From: Streptomyces sp. NRRL S-1022
GTDB lineage: Bacteria > Actinomycetota > Actinomycetes > Streptomycetales > Streptomycetaceae
Reading direction: 5' to 3'
NCBI RefSeq assembly: GCF_000720135.1
Contig: NZ_JOIU01000012.1
Span: 248,001 to 312,000 of the forward strand
Length of the DNA: 64,000 nucleotides
Every line of letters starts with the position of its first letter. The stretch's first letter is position 1. Shown piece after piece: positions 9,521 through 18,477 of this stretch. The translations under genes and the position numbers were made by a program. The notes beneath the pieces were generated by a model. The model saw only the letters and a program-made list of their open reading frames with translations. It had not been told where the DNA came from and ran no database searches.

Positions 9521-11811
9521 GCGGGCTTCTCCGTGGCTGTGCCGACGGTCTTGCGCAGACGTCGTTCGACGCGGTCGGCCAGGCCCTGGGCCTCGTTGCC
9601 GAGGCCGGCCTGCGCCGGATCGGTGGTGGCGCCGGAACGGACGGCGTCGGCGGCGGGCTGGGGGGCGTCGACGGTACGGCCGTCGGCCCAGCCGGAGACG
9701 GCGTAGGCGACGACGGGGGCGTCGGTGAGGACGGAGATGGTCCAGGAGGCCCGCTGCCGGTCGCCGAACGCGGCGGCGGCCGTGCCGGCGGCGGCGTACG
9801 GCCGGGGCATCAAGTCGGTGCGCAGGTCCAGGTGTTCGTCGCGGAAGCGGGCGGCGAGCGCGGACGTGGCGGCGGGGTCGGCCTTGGTGAACAGCAGGCC
9901 GACGGTGGTGACGTAGCTCTGGGTGGCGTCGGTGTAGGTGGCGCGCAGCAGCCGCTGGCAGCCGACCGGGGCGAGGGCCTTGTACAGCAGCGGGTCGAAG
10001 GCGTGGGCGCAGCCGGCGTCGGGGGCCACGGCGATCCGGGTCCAGGTGCGGTCGGCGCCGCCGGGGCCGGCGCCCGTGCCCTCGACGGTGGGCGGGAACA
10101 GGTCGTCCACGGGCACGCTGTGCCACAGCGTACGGGCGGTGCCGAACGAGTTGGCTGCCGCCTCCGTCCCGCCCTCCCCGGTGAGCCAACTCCCGGTCAC
10201 GGCACCGCCGATGAGTCCGAGCCCGAGCACGAAGCACACGGCGGCGGCGACGCTCCGCGACCCCACCCGGGGCCGCGTACGCGCGCCGGACACATCCGGC
10301 TCCGCGAACGACACCACGGGGCGTCCGGCGTCCCACGCGTACGCCGGATCCGGCCCCGAAGCCCCCATCGGACTCCATCCCCCCCGACCGTCCGCCGGCG
10401 AACGCCCCGACTCCGCCCGCCACCCATCCCGCACCGTCGGGTGCGGGGGCGCGGGGTGGCTGGGGACAGGGGGCGCGGAAGCCGGGCGCGCGGGAGCGGG
10501 GTGCGGGGGAGCGGGCGGCACAGAGGCAGCCGGCGCGGAGGCCGGGCGGGCAGGAGCAGGAGGCACGGAGACAGTCGGCGCGGAGGCCGGGCGGGCAGGA
10601 GCGGGAGGCACCGAGGCAGCCGGCGCAGAGGCCGGACGCGCAGGAGCGGGGTGCGTGGGAGCGGGTGGCTTGGAGGCCGGGTGGCCTGGGGCGGGGTGTG
10701 TGGGGGTGGGGTGTGCGGGCGCCGGGTGGCGGGGGCCGGGTGCCGAAGGGCGCTGGGAAGCGGACGGGGAGGAGGACGAGGACGGCACCTGGCGGATCGG
10801 GCGCAGGCGCGCGGTCGTCTCCGACGGTGCGTCCGCCGGGGCGGCCTGCCGCCCGGGCGCCCTGCCGGAGCGCAGCCGGGCCGTCGTCTCGGTACCGGTC
10901 TCCGACGGAGCCGCCCGGCCTGCCGGAGCCGCCGGAGCCGCCGGACCTGCCGGGGCCACCGGGCGCGCCGGGGCCGCCGTACCAGCCGGGCCTGCCGGGC
11001 CTGCCGGGCCTGCCGGGGCTGCCGTACCACCCGGGCCTGCCGGGGCTGCCGGGGCTGCCGGGGCTGCCGGGGCTGCCGTACCACCCGGACCTGCCGGAGC
11101 CGCCGGACCTGCCGGGGCCACCGGGCGCGCCGGGGCCGCCGTACCACCCGGGCCTGCCGGGGTCGCCGTACCACCCGGGCCTGCCAGGGTCGCCGTACCA
11201 CCCGGGCCTGCCGGAGCCGCCGTGGTACCACTCAGGCCTGCCGGAGCCGTCGAGCCGTCGGGGACCGCCTCGTCGGTTCGCGGGCTCGGGCTCGCGCCGT
11301 CTGCCGGTACGGCCGCCGGGCCGGGCGGGGCCTGCCGGCCGGGCCGGCCGCCGGGCCCAGCCGGGCCGGTGCCGTCGCGGCGGGCCGCTCGTGCGGTGCT
11401 CGGGGGCGTGTCGGGGAACCGGGCCGACGCGGGCGGCGGGGGTGGGCTCACGGGGTCGGCGACCTCGGGTACGGCCGAGGAGCGCGGCCGGTGCGCACGC
11501 GCGGCCGGGACGGCCGGCGGCCGTGCACCGCGCGGGGTGAACACCGACGGCTCCTCGTCGAGGTCGTCGTCCGAGGGCGTCGGCGGACGCCGGACCGGCG
11601 CGCCGGACACCACACCGGTACGGCCCGCGGAACCGGCGCCGCGCCTGCCGCCGACGGCACCACCGCGCCCGGAGCCGGCCGTCTCGCTCCCCCAGGCGAA
11701 TCCGGTGCTGCCACCAGGAGCGGCGGTGTCACCCCGCCGCGCGGAACCCGTGCCGGCGGTGGGGCCGGCGTTGTCGCCGGAGGTGGGGGTGGGTCGCGCT
11801 TCTGGGCTCAT
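9517..11811 (-). CDS. Very long Pro/Ala/Gly-rich membrane protein coupled to mycosin
   Basis: 764 aa. Residues 1 to about 515 are low-complexity and surely disordered. They include a tandem array of a 9-residue unit (AGPGGTATP and variants, about residues 190-300) and a second array of [10 protein letters not shown] units (about 385-460). One transmembrane helix follows ([20 protein letters not shown], about 520-540), then an extracellular domain of about 210 residues with two Cys ([20 protein letters not shown]) that probably form a disulfide. The predicted topology is cytoplasmic N-terminus and outside C-terminus. ATG 11811 has GGGGG 3 nt ahead. It is coupled to the mycosin gene. I recognise the C-terminal domain only as a common Streptomyces partner of mycosin genes; the function is unknown. 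Confidence 0.75.
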   Translation of the reverse strand: MSPEARPTPTSGDNAGPTAGTGSARRGDTAAPGGSTGFAWGSETAGSGRGGAVGGRRGAGSAGRTGVVSGAPVRRPPTPSDDDLDEEPSVFTPRGARPPAVPAARAHRPRSSAVPEVADPVSPPPPPASARFPDTPPSTARAARRDGTGPAGPGGRPGRQAPPGPAAVPADGASPSPRTDEAVPDGSTAPAGLSGTTAAPAGPGGTATLAGPGGTATPAGPGGTAAPARPVAPAGPAAPAGPGGTAAPAAPAAPAAPAGPGGTAAPAGPAGPAGPAGTAAPARPVAPAGPAAPAAPAGRAAPSETGTETTARLRSGRAPGRQAAPADAPSETTARLRPIRQVPSSSSSPSASQRPSAPGPRHPAPAHPTPTHPAPGHPASKPPAPTHPAPARPASAPAASVPPAPARPASAPTVSVPPAPARPASAPAASVPPAPPHPAPARPASAPPVPSHPAPPHPTVRDGWRAESGRSPADGRGGWSPMGASGPDPAYAWDAGRPVVSFAEPDVSGARTRPRVGSRSVAAAVCFVLGLGLIGGAVTGSWLTGEGGTEAAANSFGTARTLWHSVPVDDLFPPTVEGTGAGPGGADRTWTRIAVAPDAGCAHAFDPLLYKALAPVGCQRLLRATYTDATQSYVTTVGLLFTKADPAATSALAARFRDEHLDLRTDLMPRPYAAAGTAAAAFGDRQRASWTISVLTDAPVVAYAVSGWADGRTVDAPQPAADAVRSGATTDPAQAGLGNEAQGLADRVERRLRKTVGTATEKPA
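10900..11240 (-). repeat. In-frame tandem repeat coding Gly/Pro/Ala units
   Basis: Degenerate tandem repeats with a 27-nt period in part (two near-identical copies at about 11160-11215), coding [13 protein letters not shown] units. The plus strand of this stretch reads as long runs of Gly-Leu-Pro and Gly-Pro-Pro. Such arrays change copy number easily between strains. Confidence 0.8.
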
Positions 11812-12072
11812 GCACCCCCCGTTTCCTCGTGCCCGGGCCGTCTGCTCGTGCGCGGGCCGTCGCTGCCGGCCCGGCCGCGCCCGGTGCACTGTTCCTCCCG
11901 GGCACGCATACCCGTACGGCCGGACCGGCATCCCGGTTCACGTGCGCTCCGCCGTACGTGCGCGTCACTCTACGGGTTGCCGGGGGTCGGTACGGAACCG
12001 GTCCGCGGAGCCGGGGCATCTGCCCGGAACGTCCCTCTACCCTGCGGTAATCCTGTCTGGCAGGCTTCCGTC

Positions 12073-13275
12073 ATGACTGCGCGCGCCGCCGACCGGGCCC
12101 GTTACGACCGGGCCACCGCCCATCTCGACGCCCCACTCGCGATCGTGGACCTGGACGCCTTCGACGCCAACGCGGACGACCTGGTCCGCCGCGCCGCGGG
12201 CAAGCCCGTGCGGGTCGCCAGCAAGTCGGTCCGCTGCCGGGCCCTGCTGGAACGGGTCCTGGCCAGGGACGGTTTCCAGGGGGTCATGTCGTTCACCCTC
12301 GCCGAGTCGCTGTGGCTCGCGCGGTCGGGGTTCGAGGACGTCCTGCTGGCCTATCCGTCCGCCGACCGGGCGGGCTTCGCCGAGCTGGCCGCCGATCCGA
12401 AGCTGGCCGGTGCCGTCACCGTGATGATCGACGATCCGGCGCACCTCGACCTCATCGACGCCTCCCGCGACGGCGGGCGCGAACCGGTCCGCGTCTGCCT
12501 GGAGTTGGACACCTCGCTGAAGCTGCTCGGCGGCCGGATACGGGTCGGCGCCCGGCGCTCCCCGCTGCACTCCCCCGCCCAACTCGCCGAGCTGGCGCGG
12601 GCGGTGGCCCGGCGGCCGGGTTTCCGGCTGGTGGGGATCATGGCGTACGAGGGACACGTCGCCGGGGTCGGGGACGCGGTCGCGGGCCGGCCGCTGCGCT
12701 CGCGGGCGGTCCGGCTGATGCAGGCCGCCGCCCGACGGGAGCTGGCCGAACGGCGGGCCGCCGTGGTGCGGGCGGTGCGGGCCGTCGCCCCGGACCTGGA
12801 GTTCGTCAACGGCGGCGGCACCGGCAGCGTGCAGCACACGGCCGCCGAGGACGCGGTGACCGAGATCGCGGCCGGTTCGGGGCTGTACGTGCCCCGGCTC
12901 TTCGACAACTACACGTCCTTCACGGGCCGTCCGGCCGCCCTCTTCGCCCAGCCCGTCGTCCGCCGGCCGGGGGTCGGGACCGTCACCGTGCTCGGCGGCG
13001 GCTACCCGGCCTCCGGCGCCGCCGGCCCGGACCGGCTGCCGGTGCCGTACCTGCCGGAGGGGCTGCGGTACGACCCGCAGGAGGGCCCCGGCGAGGTGCA
13101 GACCCCGCTGCTCGGCTCGCCCGCCGACGACCTGCTCATCGGCGACAAGGTGTGGTTCCGGCACGCCAAGGCGGGCGAGCTGTGCGAGCGGTTCGAGGCG
13201 CTGCACCTCGTCGAGGGGGACACGGTCACGGCGACCGTGCCCACCTACCGCGGCGAGGGGCACACGTTCCTCTGA
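12073..13275 (+). CDS. PLP-dependent alanine racemase/D-threonine aldolase-fold enzyme
   Basis: 400 aa, fold-type III PLP enzyme. The N-terminal TIM barrel starts at LDAPLAIVDLDAFDANADDL. The Schiff-base lysine is probably in PVRVASKSVRCRALLERVL. Further blocks are IMAYEGHVAGVG, FVNGGGTGSVQHT (phosphate-binding glycines) and the C-terminal D-serine dehydratase-like domain with a probable metal site (GDKVWFRHAKAGELCERF). The family acts on D-amino or 3-hydroxy-amino acids; the substrate is not known here. ATG 12073 has no clear Shine-Dalgarno. The gene stands alone, divergent from the Pro-rich protein gene and converging with the SDR gene. Confidence 0.8.
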   Translation: MTARAADRARYDRATAHLDAPLAIVDLDAFDANADDLVRRAAGKPVRVASKSVRCRALLERVLARDGFQGVMSFTLAESLWLARSGFEDVLLAYPSADRAGFAELAADPKLAGAVTVMIDDPAHLDLIDASRDGGREPVRVCLELDTSLKLLGGRIRVGARRSPLHSPAQLAELARAVARRPGFRLVGIMAYEGHVAGVGDAVAGRPLRSRAVRLMQAAARRELAERRAAVVRAVRAVAPDLEFVNGGGTGSVQHTAAEDAVTEIAAGSGLYVPRLFDNYTSFTGRPAALFAQPVVRRPGVGTVTVLGGGYPASGAAGPDRLPVPYLPEGLRYDPQEGPGEVQTPLLGSPADDLLIGDKVWFRHAKAGELCERFEALHLVEGDTVTATVPTYRGEGHTFL

Positions 13276-13290
13276 CGAACCCCCGCGGGC

Positions 13291-14073
13291 CTACAGGGGC
13301 GTGACGTACGCGCCCGCGATGCCGCCGTCCACCAGGAAGTCGGTGGCGTTGACGAAGGAGGAGTCGTCGCTGGCCAGGAAGGCGACGGCGGCGGCGATCT
13401 CCTCGGCCTCGGCGAACCGGCCGACCGGGATGTGGACGAGCCGGCGGGCGGCCCGCTCGGGGTCCTTGGCGAACAGCTCCTGCAGCAGGGGCGTGTTGAC
13501 CGGGCCGGGGCACAGGGCGTTGACCCGGATGCCCTCCCGGGCGAACTGCACGCCCAGTTCGCGGGACATGGCGAGGACCCCGCCCTTGGACGCCGTGTAC
13601 GAGATCTGGGAGGTGGCCGCGCCCATCCGGGCCACGAAGGAGGCGGTGTTGATGATGGAGCCCTTGCCCTGGCGGCGCATGTAGGGGATGGCGGCCTTGC
13701 AGCACAGGTAGACGGAGGTGAGGTTCACCTCCTGGACGCGCTTCCATGCCTCCAGGCCGGTCTCCAGAATGGAGTCGTCGTCGGGCGGGGAGATACCGGC
13801 GTTGTTGAAGGCGACGTCGACGCTGCCGTAGGTGCCGTACGCCGTCTCGAACAGCGCCTCGACCTGCTCGGGGTCGGTGACGTCGGTCTTCACGAACAGC
13901 CCGCCGACCTCGTCGGCCGCGGCCTTGCCGCGGGCCTCGTCGACGTCCGCGCAGACGACATGGGCGCCCTCGGAGGCGAGCCGGCGGACGGTGGCGAGTC
14001 CGATGCCGCTGCCGGCTCCGGTGACGACGGCGGTACGGCCGGCCAGACGGCGGCAAACAGATTCTGCGGTCAC
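13291..14073 (-). CDS. Short-chain dehydrogenase/reductase of the amine-utilisation cluster
   Basis: Classical SDR, 260 aa. The NAD(P) motif is TGAGSGIG, followed by NNAG (VDVAFNNAGISPPDDD), the catalytic Ser in IINTASF and the YTASK motif (Tyr and Lys). Asp in VVCADVD after the second strand favours NAD. GTG 14073 overlaps the stop of the aldehyde dehydrogenase gene (GTGA), so it is translated with it. The context suggests a role in oxidising an amino-alcohol or aldehyde intermediate made by the GlnA4-like ligase pathway. That role is inferred from the operon. Confidence 0.85.
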   Translation of the reverse strand: MTAESVCRRLAGRTAVVTGAGSGIGLATVRRLASEGAHVVCADVDEARGKAAADEVGGLFVKTDVTDPEQVEALFETAYGTYGSVDVAFNNAGISPPDDDSILETGLEAWKRVQEVNLTSVYLCCKAAIPYMRRQGKGSIINTASFVARMGAATSQISYTASKGGVLAMSRELGVQFAREGIRVNALCPGPVNTPLLQELFAKDPERAARRLVHIPVGRFAEAEEIAAAVAFLASDDSSFVNATDFLVDGGIAGAYVTPL

Positions 14074-15443
14074 TGTGCGGGGCCCTCCGTGCTGATGAAG
14101 ACGTTCTTGGTCTCGGTGAAGGCGGTCAGTGCGTCGGGGCCGAGTTCGCGGCCGAGGCCGGACTGCTTGAAGCCGCCGAACGGGGTCCAGTAGCGGACGC
14201 TGGAGTGGGAGTTGACGGACAGGTTGCCCGCGCGGACGGCCTGGGACACGCGCAGGGCGCGGCCCACGTCCCGGGTCCAGACGGAGCCGGAGAGGCCGTA
14301 GGGGGTGTCGTTGGCGAGGCGGACGGCGTCCTCCTCGTCGGTGAAGGGCAGCAGGACGGCGACGGGCCCGAAGATCTCCTCGCGGGCGGCTGGGCTGTCG
14401 TGGCGCTCCCCGGTGAGCACGGTCGGCGGGAACCAGAAGCCGGGGCCGTCGGGGGCACTGCCGCACAGGGCGGGGGCGTCCTCGGGGACGTACGAGCGGA
14501 CGCGGTCGCGCTGCCGGGCGGAGATCAGCGGGCCCATCCGGGTCTTCTCGTCGGCCGGGTCCCCCACGACGACGGCGGCCAGCGCGTCGGCGAGGACGGC
14601 GCGGGCCTCGTCCAGCACGCTCTCCTGGACCAGGATCCGGGTGCGGGCGCAGCAGTCCTGGCCGGCGTTGTCCAGGAAGGAGAAGGGGTCGAGGGCGGCC
14701 TTGAGGTCGGCGTCGGCGAAGACCACGTTGGGGCTCTTGCCGCCGAGTTCCAGGGTGACCGGTTTGACCAGGCGGGCGCAGCGTTCCATGACCTCGCGGC
14801 CGGTGCGCGTCGAGCCGGTGAACACGATCTTGGCGACGTCCGGGTGGTCCACCAGGGCGCGGCCGGCGGTGCCGCCGTAGCCGGGCAGTACCTGGAGGAC
14901 GTGCTCGGGCAGGCCCGCCTCCAGGGCCAGTTCGGCCAGCCGGAGCGCGGTGAGCGGGGTGGTCTCGGCGGGTTTGAGGACGACCGCGTTGCCGGCCGCG
15001 AGCGCCGGGAAGGAGCCCCAGGCGGCGATCGGCATCGGGAAGTTCCAGGGGGCGATCACGCCGATCACGCCCAGGGGTTCCCGGAAGGTCACGTTCCAGC
15101 CGCCGGGTGCCGGGATCTGGCTGCCGAGCAGGCGTTCGGCGCCGCCGGCCGCGTAGAGCAGCAGGTCGCGGGCGTTGCCCGCCTCCCAGCGGGCGTTGCC
15201 GACGGTGTGCCCGGCCTCGCGGACCTCCAGCTGCGCGAGTTCCTCGGTGTGGGCGTCGACGGTGTCGGCGAAGCGGCGCAGCAGCCGGGCCCGGTCGGCG
15301 GGGGCGAGGGCCGCCCAGCGGGTCTGGGCGCGGCCGGCGCGTACGACGGCGGCGTCGACGTCCTCGGCGGTGGCGGCGGGGACGGTGGCGATGATCTCCT
15401 CGGTGGCGGGGTCGAGGACCTTCAGCTCGTGCGGGTCGGACAC
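14070..15443 (-). CDS. Aldehyde dehydrogenase of the amine-utilisation cluster
   Basis: NAD(P)-dependent aldehyde dehydrogenase, 457 aa. Shown by PWNFPMPIAAWG, the nucleotide-site FTGSTRTGREV, the general-base Glu in ELGGKSPN and the catalytic Cys in NAGQDCCARTRIL (two adjacent Cys; the second normally acts), plus EEIFGPV. GTG 15443 is chosen for AAAGG 7 nt upstream; ATG 15464 has no Shine-Dalgarno. It lies 43 bp downstream of the GlnA4-like gene on the same strand. It probably oxidises a gamma-glutamyl amino-aldehyde to the acid, by analogy with PuuC-type enzymes. Confidence 0.9.
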   Translation of the reverse strand: MSDPHELKVLDPATEEIIATVPAATAEDVDAAVVRAGRAQTRWAALAPADRARLLRRFADTVDAHTEELAQLEVREAGHTVGNARWEAGNARDLLLYAAGGAERLLGSQIPAPGGWNVTFREPLGVIGVIAPWNFPMPIAAWGSFPALAAGNAVVLKPAETTPLTALRLAELALEAGLPEHVLQVLPGYGGTAGRALVDHPDVAKIVFTGSTRTGREVMERCARLVKPVTLELGGKSPNVVFADADLKAALDPFSFLDNAGQDCCARTRILVQESVLDEARAVLADALAAVVVGDPADEKTRMGPLISARQRDRVRSYVPEDAPALCGSAPDGPGFWFPPTVLTGERHDSPAAREEIFGPVAVLLPFTDEEDAVRLANDTPYGLSGSVWTRDVGRALRVSQAVRAGNLSVNSHSSVRYWTPFGGFKQSGLGRELGPDALTAFTETKNVFISTEGPAQ

Positions 15444-15486
15444 GGGATGACCTTTCCCAGGCATCGGATCACGGGGCTGCGCGGGG

Positions 15487-16845
15487 TCACAGGCGTTCGA
15501 AGGAGCGGCGCAGCTCCCAGTCGGTGACCGCGGCGTCGTAGGCCTCCAGCTCGACGCGCGCCATGTTGCGGTAGTGGGCGACCACCTCGTCACCGAAGGC
15601 GGCCTTGGCCACGGGGCTGTTCTCCCACAGTTCGGCGGCCTCGCGCAGGGTGGTCGGGACGTGCTCGAACCCGGCGGTGTAGGCGTTGCCGGGGCAGGGG
15701 TCGGGCAGTTCAAGCTGCTGCTCGACGCCGTACAGGCCGGCGGCCACCAGTCCTGCCACGGCGAGGTACGGGTTGACGTCGCCGCCGGGCAGCCGGTTCT
15801 CGAAGCGCAGCGAGCGGCCGTGGCCGACCACGCGCAGGGCGCAGGTGCGGTTGTCGTGGCCCCAGGCGACGGCGGTGGGCGCGAAGGAGCCGGGCTGGAA
15901 CCGCTTGTAGGAGTTGATGTTGGGGGCGTAGAGGAGGGAGAAGTCGCGCAGGGCGGCGAGCTGTCCGGCGAGGAAGTGCCGCATCACCTCGGACATCCCG
16001 TCGGGGCCGGCCATGGCGTTGCCGCCGTCGGCGTCGGCGAGGGAGAGGTGGATGTGGCAGGAGTTGCCCTCGCGCTCGTTGTACTTGGCCATGAAGGTGA
16101 TCGAGACGCCCTCCTGGGCGGCGATCTCCTTGGCGCCGGTCTTGTACAGGGCGTGCTGGTCGCAGGTGACGAGGGCCTCGTCGTAGCGGAAGGCGATCTC
16201 GTGCTGGCCGGGGTTGCACTCGCCCTTGGCGGACTCGACGGTGAGGCCGGCGCCGGCCATGTCGTTGCGCAGGCGGCGCAGCAGGGGTTCGACGCGGCCG
16301 GTGCCGAGGATGGAGTAGTCGACGTTGTACTGGTTGGCCGGGGTGAGATCGCGGTAGTTCGCGTTCCAGGCCTGCTCGTAGCTGTCCTTGAAGACGATGA
16401 ACTCCAGCTCGGTGCCGACCTGGGCGGTGTAGCCGAGTTCGGCGAGCCGCTCCAGCTGGCGGCGCAGGATCCGGCGCGGGGCCGCGACCACCGGGGAGCC
16501 GTCGTTCCAGGCGAGGTCGGCGACGAGCAGGGCGGTGCCGGGGTGCCAGGGGATGCGGCGCAGGGTGGACAGGTCGGGGTGCATGGCGAAGTCGCCGTAG
16601 CCGCGCTCCCAGGAGGACATCGCGTAGCCGTCGACGGTGTTCATCTCGGTGTCGACGGCGAGCAGGTAGGCGCAGCCCTCGGTGCCGTGGTGCAGGACCT
16701 CGTCGAGGAAGAAGCGGGCGGCGAACCGCTTGCCCTGGAGCCGCCCTTGCATGTCGGGGAAGGCCAGGACGACAGTGTCGATCTCACCGCCGGCGACGAG
16801 GGTGTGCAGTTCCTCGGCACTGAGCGGGGGTGTGCGGTCTGCCAC
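15487..16845 (-). CDS. glnA4: Glutamine synthetase-like gamma-glutamyl-amine ligase (GlnA4 type)
   Basis: Type I glutamine synthetase fold, 452 aa. It has LAFPDMQGRLQGKRFAARFF, the Glu-rich metal site GTELEFIVFKDSYEQ, the central GECNPGQHEIAFRYD, NEREGNSCHIHLSL and the ATP/glutamate loop RSLRFENRLPGGDVNPYLA. The adenylylation loop Tyr of ordinary GlnA is not seen. Orthologues are PuuA-like; S. coelicolor GlnA4 was reported to make gamma-glutamylethanolamide for ethanolamine use. AAGGAGG stands 8 nt before GTG 16845. It is divergent from the FadR-type gene, with a dyad between them. The specificity (ethanolamine versus polyamine) is inferred from orthology and gene order. Confidence 0.85.
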   Translation of the reverse strand: MADRTPPLSAEELHTLVAGGEIDTVVLAFPDMQGRLQGKRFAARFFLDEVLHHGTEGCAYLLAVDTEMNTVDGYAMSSWERGYGDFAMHPDLSTLRRIPWHPGTALLVADLAWNDGSPVVAAPRRILRRQLERLAELGYTAQVGTELEFIVFKDSYEQAWNANYRDLTPANQYNVDYSILGTGRVEPLLRRLRNDMAGAGLTVESAKGECNPGQHEIAFRYDEALVTCDQHALYKTGAKEIAAQEGVSITFMAKYNEREGNSCHIHLSLADADGGNAMAGPDGMSEVMRHFLAGQLAALRDFSLLYAPNINSYKRFQPGSFAPTAVAWGHDNRTCALRVVGHGRSLRFENRLPGGDVNPYLAVAGLVAAGLYGVEQQLELPDPCPGNAYTAGFEHVPTTLREAAELWENSPVAKAAFGDEVVAHYRNMARVELEAYDAAVTDWELRRSFERL

Positions 16846-16897
16846 GGGAGAGCCTCCTTGGGCGCCATCGCGCTTTTTCGGCCGGGCCGGGAGCCAT

Positions 16898-16920
16898 AAG
16901 GTATTGCGGAGAACCATTGC
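16898..16920. promoter_or_regulatory. Candidate FadR-family operator, copy 1
   Basis: Sequence AAGGTAT, then 9 nt including GAG, then ACCATTGC, in the 95-bp gap between glnA4 and the FadR-type gene. GGT and ACC are 10 nt apart, in inverted orientation. 18 of 23 positions match copy 2 at 17692-17714, including non-palindromic centre bases. Confidence 0.55.
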
Positions 16921-16940
16921 TTGGGAAGGGGGTGCGGCCC

Positions 16941-17678
16941 ATGTCGCGGGACACGGGTGCCGGCGGGCTGGCGGACCGGCTCGTTCCGGTGCTGCGGCCG
17001 GTGCGGGCGGGCAACGGCTTCGAGGAGGCGCTGGAACAGATCCTGCAGGTCGTCCGGCTGGGCCTGGTGCCGGGCGGCGAGCGGCTGCCGGCCGAACGGG
17101 AGCTGGCGGAGCGGCTCGGGATCAGCCGGGTGACGCTGCGCGAGGTGCTGAAGGTGCTCCAGGACCAGGGCCTGGTGGAGGCGCGGCGCGGCCGGTACGG
17201 CGGAACGTTCGTGCTGCCCCGCGCGGACGCGGGCGGCGAGGGTGAACTGCGGCGCCGGATAGCCGAGGTCGACATCGAGGACGTGCTGCGCTTCCGCGAG
17301 GTGCTGGAGGTGGGGGCGGCGGGGCTGTGCGCGGCGCACGGGCTGACCGGGGAGCGGGCGGAGCGGCTGCGGCAGGCGCTGGACCGCACCCACGAGGCCC
17401 CGCTGGCCGACTACCGGCGGGCGGACACGCTGCTGCACCTGACGCTGGCCGAGCTGTGCGGTTCGCCGTCGCTGACCGCGCAGTACGCGGCGGTCCGGGC
17501 CACGGTGAACGATCTGCTGGACTGCATCCCGCTGCTGGTGCGCAACCTGGAGCACTCCCAGCGGCAGCACACCGCGCTGGTGGAGGCGGTGCTGGACGGG
17601 GACGCGGACGGGGCGCGGGAGATGATGCGGGAGCACTGCGCGGGGACGGCGGCGCTGCTGCGGGGCTTCCTGACCTGA
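16941..17678 (+). CDS. FadR/GntR-family transcriptional regulator
   Basis: 245 aa. The N-terminal winged helix-turn-helix (GGERLPAERELAERLGISRV, then TLREVLKVLQDQGLVEARRG and the wing YGGTFV) is followed by a helical FCD effector-binding domain (VLRFREVLEVGAAGLCAAHG; metal-type residues Asp in DTLLHLTLAELCGS and His in EHSQRQHTALVEAV). ATG 16941 follows GGAAGGGGGTGCGGCCC. It probably represses the divergent glnA4 operon and the downstream hydrolase, since both flanking gaps hold the same dyad. Confidence 0.88.
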   Translation: MSRDTGAGGLADRLVPVLRPVRAGNGFEEALEQILQVVRLGLVPGGERLPAERELAERLGISRVTLREVLKVLQDQGLVEARRGRYGGTFVLPRADAGGEGELRRRIAEVDIEDVLRFREVLEVGAAGLCAAHGLTGERAERLRQALDRTHEAPLADYRRADTLLHLTLAELCGSPSLTAQYAAVRATVNDLLDCIPLLVRNLEHSQRQHTALVEAVLDGDADGAREMMREHCAGTAALLRGFLT

Positions 17679-17691
17679 ACCGCGGTCTGCA

Positions 17692-17714
17692 AAGGTATGG
17701 GTGAGCACCTTTGC
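17692..17714. promoter_or_regulatory. Candidate FadR-family operator, copy 2 (perfect dyad)
   Basis: GCAAAGGT (17689-17696) and ACCTTTGC (17707-17714) form a perfect 8-bp inverted repeat with a 10-nt spacer, between the regulator stop and the hydrolase start. It could double as a terminator for the regulator gene, but the spacer bases also match copy 1, which points to protein binding. Confidence 0.6.
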
Positions 17715-17790
17715 GGGTGGGCAGTTTTTCCGAGGGCACTCGTCACACGGGCGCTTCCGTGGAACGCCGTCGCATGCCAGGGAGGACAGC

Positions 17791-18477
17791 ATGACCGCAC
17801 GGCCGCTGATCGGGGTGAGCACGTATCTGGAGTCCGGCGTGCGCTGGGGGGTGTGGGAGCTGGACGCGGTGCTGCTCGCGGCCGGATATCCGCGGCTGGT
17901 GCAGCGGGCCGGCGGGCTGGCGGCGCTGCTGCCGCCGGACGCGCCGGAGCACGCCGGGGCCGCGGTGGCCCGGCTCGACGGGCTGGTCATCGCCGGCGGC
18001 CCCGACGTCGACCCGGCCCGGTACGGCGCCGAGCGCTCACCTCGCACCGGGCCGCCCGCGCCGGAGCGGGACGCCTGGGAGCTGGCGCTGATCCGGGCCG
18101 CGCTGGCCGCGGGGGTGCCCCTGCTCGGCATCTGCCGGGGCATGCAGCTGCTGAACGTCGCCCTCGGCGGCACGCTCGTCCAGCACCTGGACGGGCACGC
18201 GGAGCTGGTCGGCGCGTTCGGCGAGCACCCGGTGAAGCCGGTGCCGGGCACGCTGTACGCCGGCATCGTCCCGGACGAGCTGGCGGTGCCGACGTACCAC
18301 CACCAGGCGGTGGAGCGGCTCGGCGAGGGGCTCGTCCCGTCGGCCTACGCGGCGGACGGCACCGTGGAGGCCGTCGAACTGCCGGCCGGCCGGGGCTGGG
18401 TGCTGGGCGTGCAGTGGCATCCGGAGATGGCCGAGGACCTGCGGGTGATGCGGGCCCTGGTCACAGCCGCCTCCTGA
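17791..18477 (+). CDS. Gamma-glutamyl-gamma-aminobutyrate hydrolase-like class I amidotransferase
   Basis: Peptidase C26/PuuD-like hydrolase, 228 aa. It has LDGLVIAGGPDVDP, the nucleophile Cys in LGICRGMQLLN, TYHHQAV and the His-Glu pair in VLGVQWHPE. It would split the gamma-glutamyl bond at the end of the pathway, returning glutamate. ATG 17791 has GGGAGG 5 nt ahead. It lies 112 bp after the regulator, with operator copy 2 between them. Its last 17 bp overlap the converging phosphotransferase gene. Confidence 0.88.
   Translation: MTARPLIGVSTYLESGVRWGVWELDAVLLAAGYPRLVQRAGGLAALLPPDAPEHAGAAVARLDGLVIAGGPDVDPARYGAERSPRTGPPAPERDAWELALIRAALAAGVPLLGICRGMQLLNVALGGTLVQHLDGHAELVGAFGEHPVKPVPGTLYAGIVPDELAVPTYHHQAVERLGEGLVPSAYAADGTVEAVELPAGRGWVLGVQWHPEMAEDLRVMRALVTAAS

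Noticed and set aside
10900..11240. Collagen-like Gly-Leu-Pro/Gly-Pro-Pro reading on the plus strand
   Set aside because: Antisense of the AGPGGTATP repeats in the mycosin partner; it has no start signal, and codon bias favours the minus strand.
10440..11240. CRISPR array
   Set aside because: The repeats are contiguous, in frame and degenerate, with no unique spacers and no cas genes.
9832..13275. Open plus-strand frame of over 1100 codons ending with the PLP enzyme
   Set aside because: Only the part from ATG 12073 is homologous to a family; the rest is antisense to the Pro-rich membrane protein and is long only because high GC removes stop codons.
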